Shown here: one piece after another, positions 15,280 to 17,295 of the stretch | Layout: each line of letters opens with the position of its first letter | How positions within the stretch are numbered: the stretch's first letter is position 1 | Program-made: the position numbers and the translations under genes | Source of the DNA: Bacteroidota bacterium | GTDB lineage: Bacteria > Bacteroidota > Bacteroidia > Flavobacteriales_D > Crocinitomicaceae | DNA length: 17,295 bases | Direction of reading: 5' to 3' | Assembly (NCBI GenBank): GCA_006226555.1 | Contig: SBGS01000121.1 | Location: 1 to 17,295 of the forward strand | Notes under the pieces: model-generated | The model's input: the letters and a program-made list of their open reading frames with translations, nothing else | The model's database searches: none | Told to the model about the DNA's origin: nothing

Positions 15280-15309
15280 TTGTTATCAGAGAAAATACCA
15301 CTAAATTAG
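15280..15309 (+). promoter_or_regulatory. Candidate promoter for mlaE-mlaF
   Basis: TTG at 15280-15282, a 19-base spacer, then TAAATTAG at 15302-15309, one base off TAnnTTTG. It ends 6 bases before the ATG at 15316, again predicting an almost leaderless message. It lies in the 88-base divergent gap with the SprT-like gene. Confidence 0.35.
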
Positions 15310-15315
15310 TAGCCG

Positions 15316-16059
15316 ATGCTAGGGTTACTGCAGAACATAGGAAAGTATATGCTAATGCTTTGGGTTGTCTTTTCAAAACCAGAGAAATGGGGTGTGTTCA
15401 GACGACGGTTATTTGATGAGATCGAGTTGATTGGGTTAAATTCTATTCCTATTGTTGGGCTAATGTCCTTCTTCATGGGGGCCGTAATTGCGCTCCAAAC
15501 GGCTTCCAATATGGATTCGCCTTGGTTACCTGAATACACAATAGGGTATATCACGCGCTCTAGTACAATTCTTGAGTTTTCACCAACTATCATTTCGCTT
15601 ATTCTTGCAGGTAAGGTAGGATCGAATGTTGCATCGGAGATTGGAACAATGAAATCTTCAGAGCAGATCGATGCCTTGGAGGTTATGGGAGTGAACAGCT
15701 TAAGCTACCTGATTTTACCAAAAGTAATGGGAGCAGTATTCTTTTTCCCGGTACTCATTATATTTTCAATGGGATTGAGTCTTGTTGGTGGATGGGTTTC
15801 CCTGTTGTTATCTGGCCTGGCAAGTACAGAAACCTATGTGTATGGGATTCGTTCATGGTTTAATTTCAGCGATATCACCTACGCCTTAACAAAAACTGTG
15901 GTGTTTGCATTTCTAATTGTTTCCATAGCTTCTTTTTACGGATATTATACAAAATCAGGTGCTGTTGATGTTGGTAAATCAGCAACCAGAGCAGTAGTCT
16001 CGGCGAGTATTGCAATTCTTATTGCCAATTTCTTCCTAACTCAAATGATCCTGCTATGA
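15316..16059 (+). CDS. mlaE: MlaE-family ABC transporter permease
   Basis: The inner-membrane permease of an MCE-type phospholipid transporter, which moves lipids between the inner and outer membranes. The 247-residue protein has an amphipathic N-terminus (about 1-35) and five or so hydrophobic segments (about 42-62, 84-104, 130-166, 195-216, 222-245). Family motifs are FFMGAVIALQTA, ILEFSPTIISLILAGKVGS, the coupling-helix motif SEIGTMKSSEQIDALEVMG (107-125), NSLSYLILPKV, and YGYYTKSGAVDVGKSATRAVV near the end. The ATG at 15316 fits homologues, which begin with a short helix before the SKPEK segment; later ATGs at 15349 and 15355 are less likely. The stop overlaps the ATPase start by 4 bases. 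The symbol is given by family; orthology to E. coli MlaE was not tested. Confidence 0.9.
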   Translation: MLGLLQNIGKYMLMLWVVFSKPEKWGVFRRRLFDEIELIGLNSIPIVGLMSFFMGAVIALQTASNMDSPWLPEYTIGYITRSSTILEFSPTIISLILAGKVGSNVASEIGTMKSSEQIDALEVMGVNSLSYLILPKVMGAVFFFPVLIIFSMGLSLVGGWVSLLLSGLASTETYVYGIRSWFNFSDITYALTKTVVFAFLIVSIASFYGYYTKSGAVDVGKSATRAVVSASIAILIANFFLTQMILL

Positions 16060-16814
16060 TAGAGTTAGTGAACATCAATAAAACTTTTGGAGATAACCAT
16101 GTATTGAAAAACATCAATACAAAATTTGAGAAGGGAAGGGTAAATCTGATCATTGGACAATCGGGTTCCGGTAAATCCGTACTTACAAAATGTATCGTTG
16201 GTTTACATCAACCTGATACAGGTGAGATCTTATATGACGCAAGGAATTTCACCACAATGGATAGAAGGGAAAAAGTTGATATTAGGAGAAAGATCGGAAT
16301 GCTGTTTCAGGGTTCTGCTTTATTTGACTCCTTGACTGTTGAGGAGAATGTAATGTTTCCTCTGACGATGTTCACGAACATGACAAAAAAAGAACGTCTG
16401 GATCGCGTTAACTTTTGTTTGGATCGCGTTAATTTATCGGGTAGAAACAAGTTGTATCCTGCCGAATGTTCTGGAGGTATGCAGAAACGTATAGCCATAG
16501 CTAGAGCGATTGCAATGAATCCGGAATATCTTTTTTGCGATGAACCTAACTCTGGATTAGATCCCCAGACAGCGATAGTAATCGATAATCTTATTCAGGA
16601 GCTAACATACGAGTATAATATAACAACTGTTGTCATTACGCATGACATGAATTCCGTAATTGAGATCGGTGATCATATCCTGTTCATTCACCAAGGCAAT
16701 AATTGGTGGGAAGGTAACAAAAAGGATATTCTAACTACGGATAATCAGGAGATTCTGGATTTCGTCTATGCCTCTGATTTTATGAAGGAAATACGCTCTC
16801 ACCTTACGAAGTAG
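16056..16814 (+). CDS. mlaF: MlaF-like ABC transporter ATP-binding protein
   Basis: The 252-residue ATPase partner of the MlaE permease, energising phospholipid transport. All ABC elements are present: Walker A GQSGSGKS with Lys40; Q-loop at LFQGSALF (Gln85); signature ECSGGMQKR (137-145); Walker B YLFCDEP with Asp162 and catalytic Glu163; D-loop SGLDP; H-loop His196 in VVITHDM. The residues after the Q-loop (SALFDSLTVEENVMFPL) match the Mla/Ttg2A subgroup rather than general importers. It overlaps mlaE by 4 bases. An MCE (MlaD-like) substrate-binding gene would be expected next, but the 3' end instead overlaps the convergent rmuC by 11 bases, so the MCE protein must be encoded elsewhere. Confidence 0.92.
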   Translation: MIELVNINKTFGDNHVLKNINTKFEKGRVNLIIGQSGSGKSVLTKCIVGLHQPDTGEILYDARNFTTMDRREKVDIRRKIGMLFQGSALFDSLTVEENVMFPLTMFTNMTKKERLDRVNFCLDRVNLSGRNKLYPAECSGGMQKRIAIARAIAMNPEYLFCDEPNSGLDPQTAIVIDNLIQELTYEYNITTVVITHDMNSVIEIGDHILFIHQGNNWWEGNKKDILTTDNQEILDFVYASDFMKEIRSHLTK

Positions 16815-17295
16815 GCTGATCATCTTCCCCCAAGAACTTATCGTCAAGTTTTTTCTTAGTCTTTACACCAAGCTCCCGCAATTTTTCCGCAGATCGGACG
16901 AGATTTCCTTTACCTGTATGTAGTTTCGAGATAGCTTCATTATAAGACTTCAAGGCTTCTTGCTGCTTGTTTCCAACTTTTTCAAGATCCGAAACAAAAC
17001 CAACGAATTTATCATACAATCTACCTGCTTGTTCTGCGATCTCAAACGCATTTCTTGTCTGACGCTCCTGTTTCCAGATATTTTCTACGGTTTTAAGCGT
17101 CGCCAGAAGTGTACTTGGTGTTACAAGTATCACCTTCTTTGACCAGGCCTGCTGATATATCGTAGGTTCTTCTTTTACTGCCAGAGCAAAGGAAGATTCA
17201 AGTGGAATAAACATCAGGACAAAATCCGGAGACGTAAGATCAGAAAGGGAACTATAATCTTTATCGCTTAGTTGTTTGATGTGTGTTTTGATAGA
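16804..17295 (-). CDS. rmuC: DNA recombination protein RmuC, C-terminal part (N-terminus beyond right edge)
   Basis: RmuC-family proteins have a PD-(D/E)XK-nuclease-like core and limit certain inverted-repeat rearrangements; the precise activity is unsettled. About 163 residues are visible, open to the right edge. The first stretch (HIKQLSDKDYSSL, SPDFVLMFIPLESSFALAV) is the diagnostic core of the family, followed by KKVILVTPSTLLATLKTV and a long helical, coiled-coil-like tail (from IWKQERQTRNA to LRELGVKTKKKLDD) ending in an acidic stretch. The frame continues upstream of the internal Met at 17214 without a break to 17295, so that Met is not the start. It converges on mlaF with overlapping 3' ends. 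Confidence 0.92.
   Translation of the reverse strand, partial: SIKTHIKQLSDKDYSSLSDLTSPDFVLMFIPLESSFALAVKEEPTIYQQAWSKKVILVTPSTLLATLKTVENIWKQERQTRNAFEIAEQAGRLYDKFVGFVSDLEKVGNKQQEALKSYNEAISKLHTGKGNLVRSAEKLRELGVKTKKKLDDKFLGEDDQPTS

Noticed and set aside
16399..16432. A 13-base direct repeat (TGGATCGCGTTAA) 21 bases apart in mlaF
   Set aside because: It encodes LDRVNFCLDRVNL, a pattern that family members also show, so it reflects protein sequence rather than a site or recent duplication.
9131..16814. Three gene overlaps of exactly 11 bases (9131-9141, 14601-14611, 16804-16814)
   Set aside because: The shared sequences differ, and one pair is convergent while two are same-strand; equal length looks like coincidence.

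Overview
The window reads as ordinary chromosomal DNA from a member of the Bacteroidota, most likely a marine or freshwater flavobacterium (Flavobacteriales; a Cryomorphaceae- or Crocinitomicaceae-like lineage is a guess). The evidence is two secreted proteins with type IX secretion (T9SS) sorting domains, one of type A and one of type B; a PorP/SprF-family outer-membrane protein; an IPExxxVDY-family gene directly before pyruvate kinase; and several upstream regions with the Bacteroidota -7 promoter element TAnnTTTG. Start codons generally lack a Shine-Dalgarno sequence. I see no rRNA, tRNA, CRISPR array, insertion sequence, phage gene or recognisable defence island.

Layout, left to right. 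A TonB-family energy transducer (minus strand, cut by the left edge) diverges from an IPExxxVDY-pyk pair. Next is a promoter followed by a two-gene unit: a secreted protein with Ig-like repeats and a type B sorting domain, overlapped by 4 bases by a PorP/SprF-family gene. gcvP (glycine cleavage P-protein) has its own promoter and a strong terminator. A tight unit of cupin, alpha/beta hydrolase and SRAP-domain protein follows, closed by a terminator whose loop holds the last stop codon. Three single-gene units come next: a T9SS type A surface protein, fabD, and a short protein with a carboxypeptidase-regulatory domain and a TonB-receptor plug but no beta-barrel. The plug gene converges on manC, and one symmetric hairpin carries both stop codons. 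manC overlaps an upstream SprT-like metalloprotease gene. Divergent from these is an MlaE/MlaF-type ABC transporter pair, whose end overlaps the convergent rmuC gene, cut by the right edge.

How the genes fit together. Much of the window concerns the cell envelope: TonB energy coupling, a T9SS cargo and its probable dedicated SprF-like partner, a second T9SS cargo, a barrel-less plug protein, lipid transport (MlaEF), fatty-acid synthesis (fabD) and GDP-mannose supply (manC). The rest is central metabolism (pyk, gcvP) and DNA-damage or genome-maintenance functions (SRAP, SprT-like, rmuC). I found no clearly new multi-gene system. The best leads are the type B cargo/SprF pair, the plug-only protein, the mixed cupin-hydrolase-SRAP operon, terminators built into coding ends, and an apparent excess of GATC.
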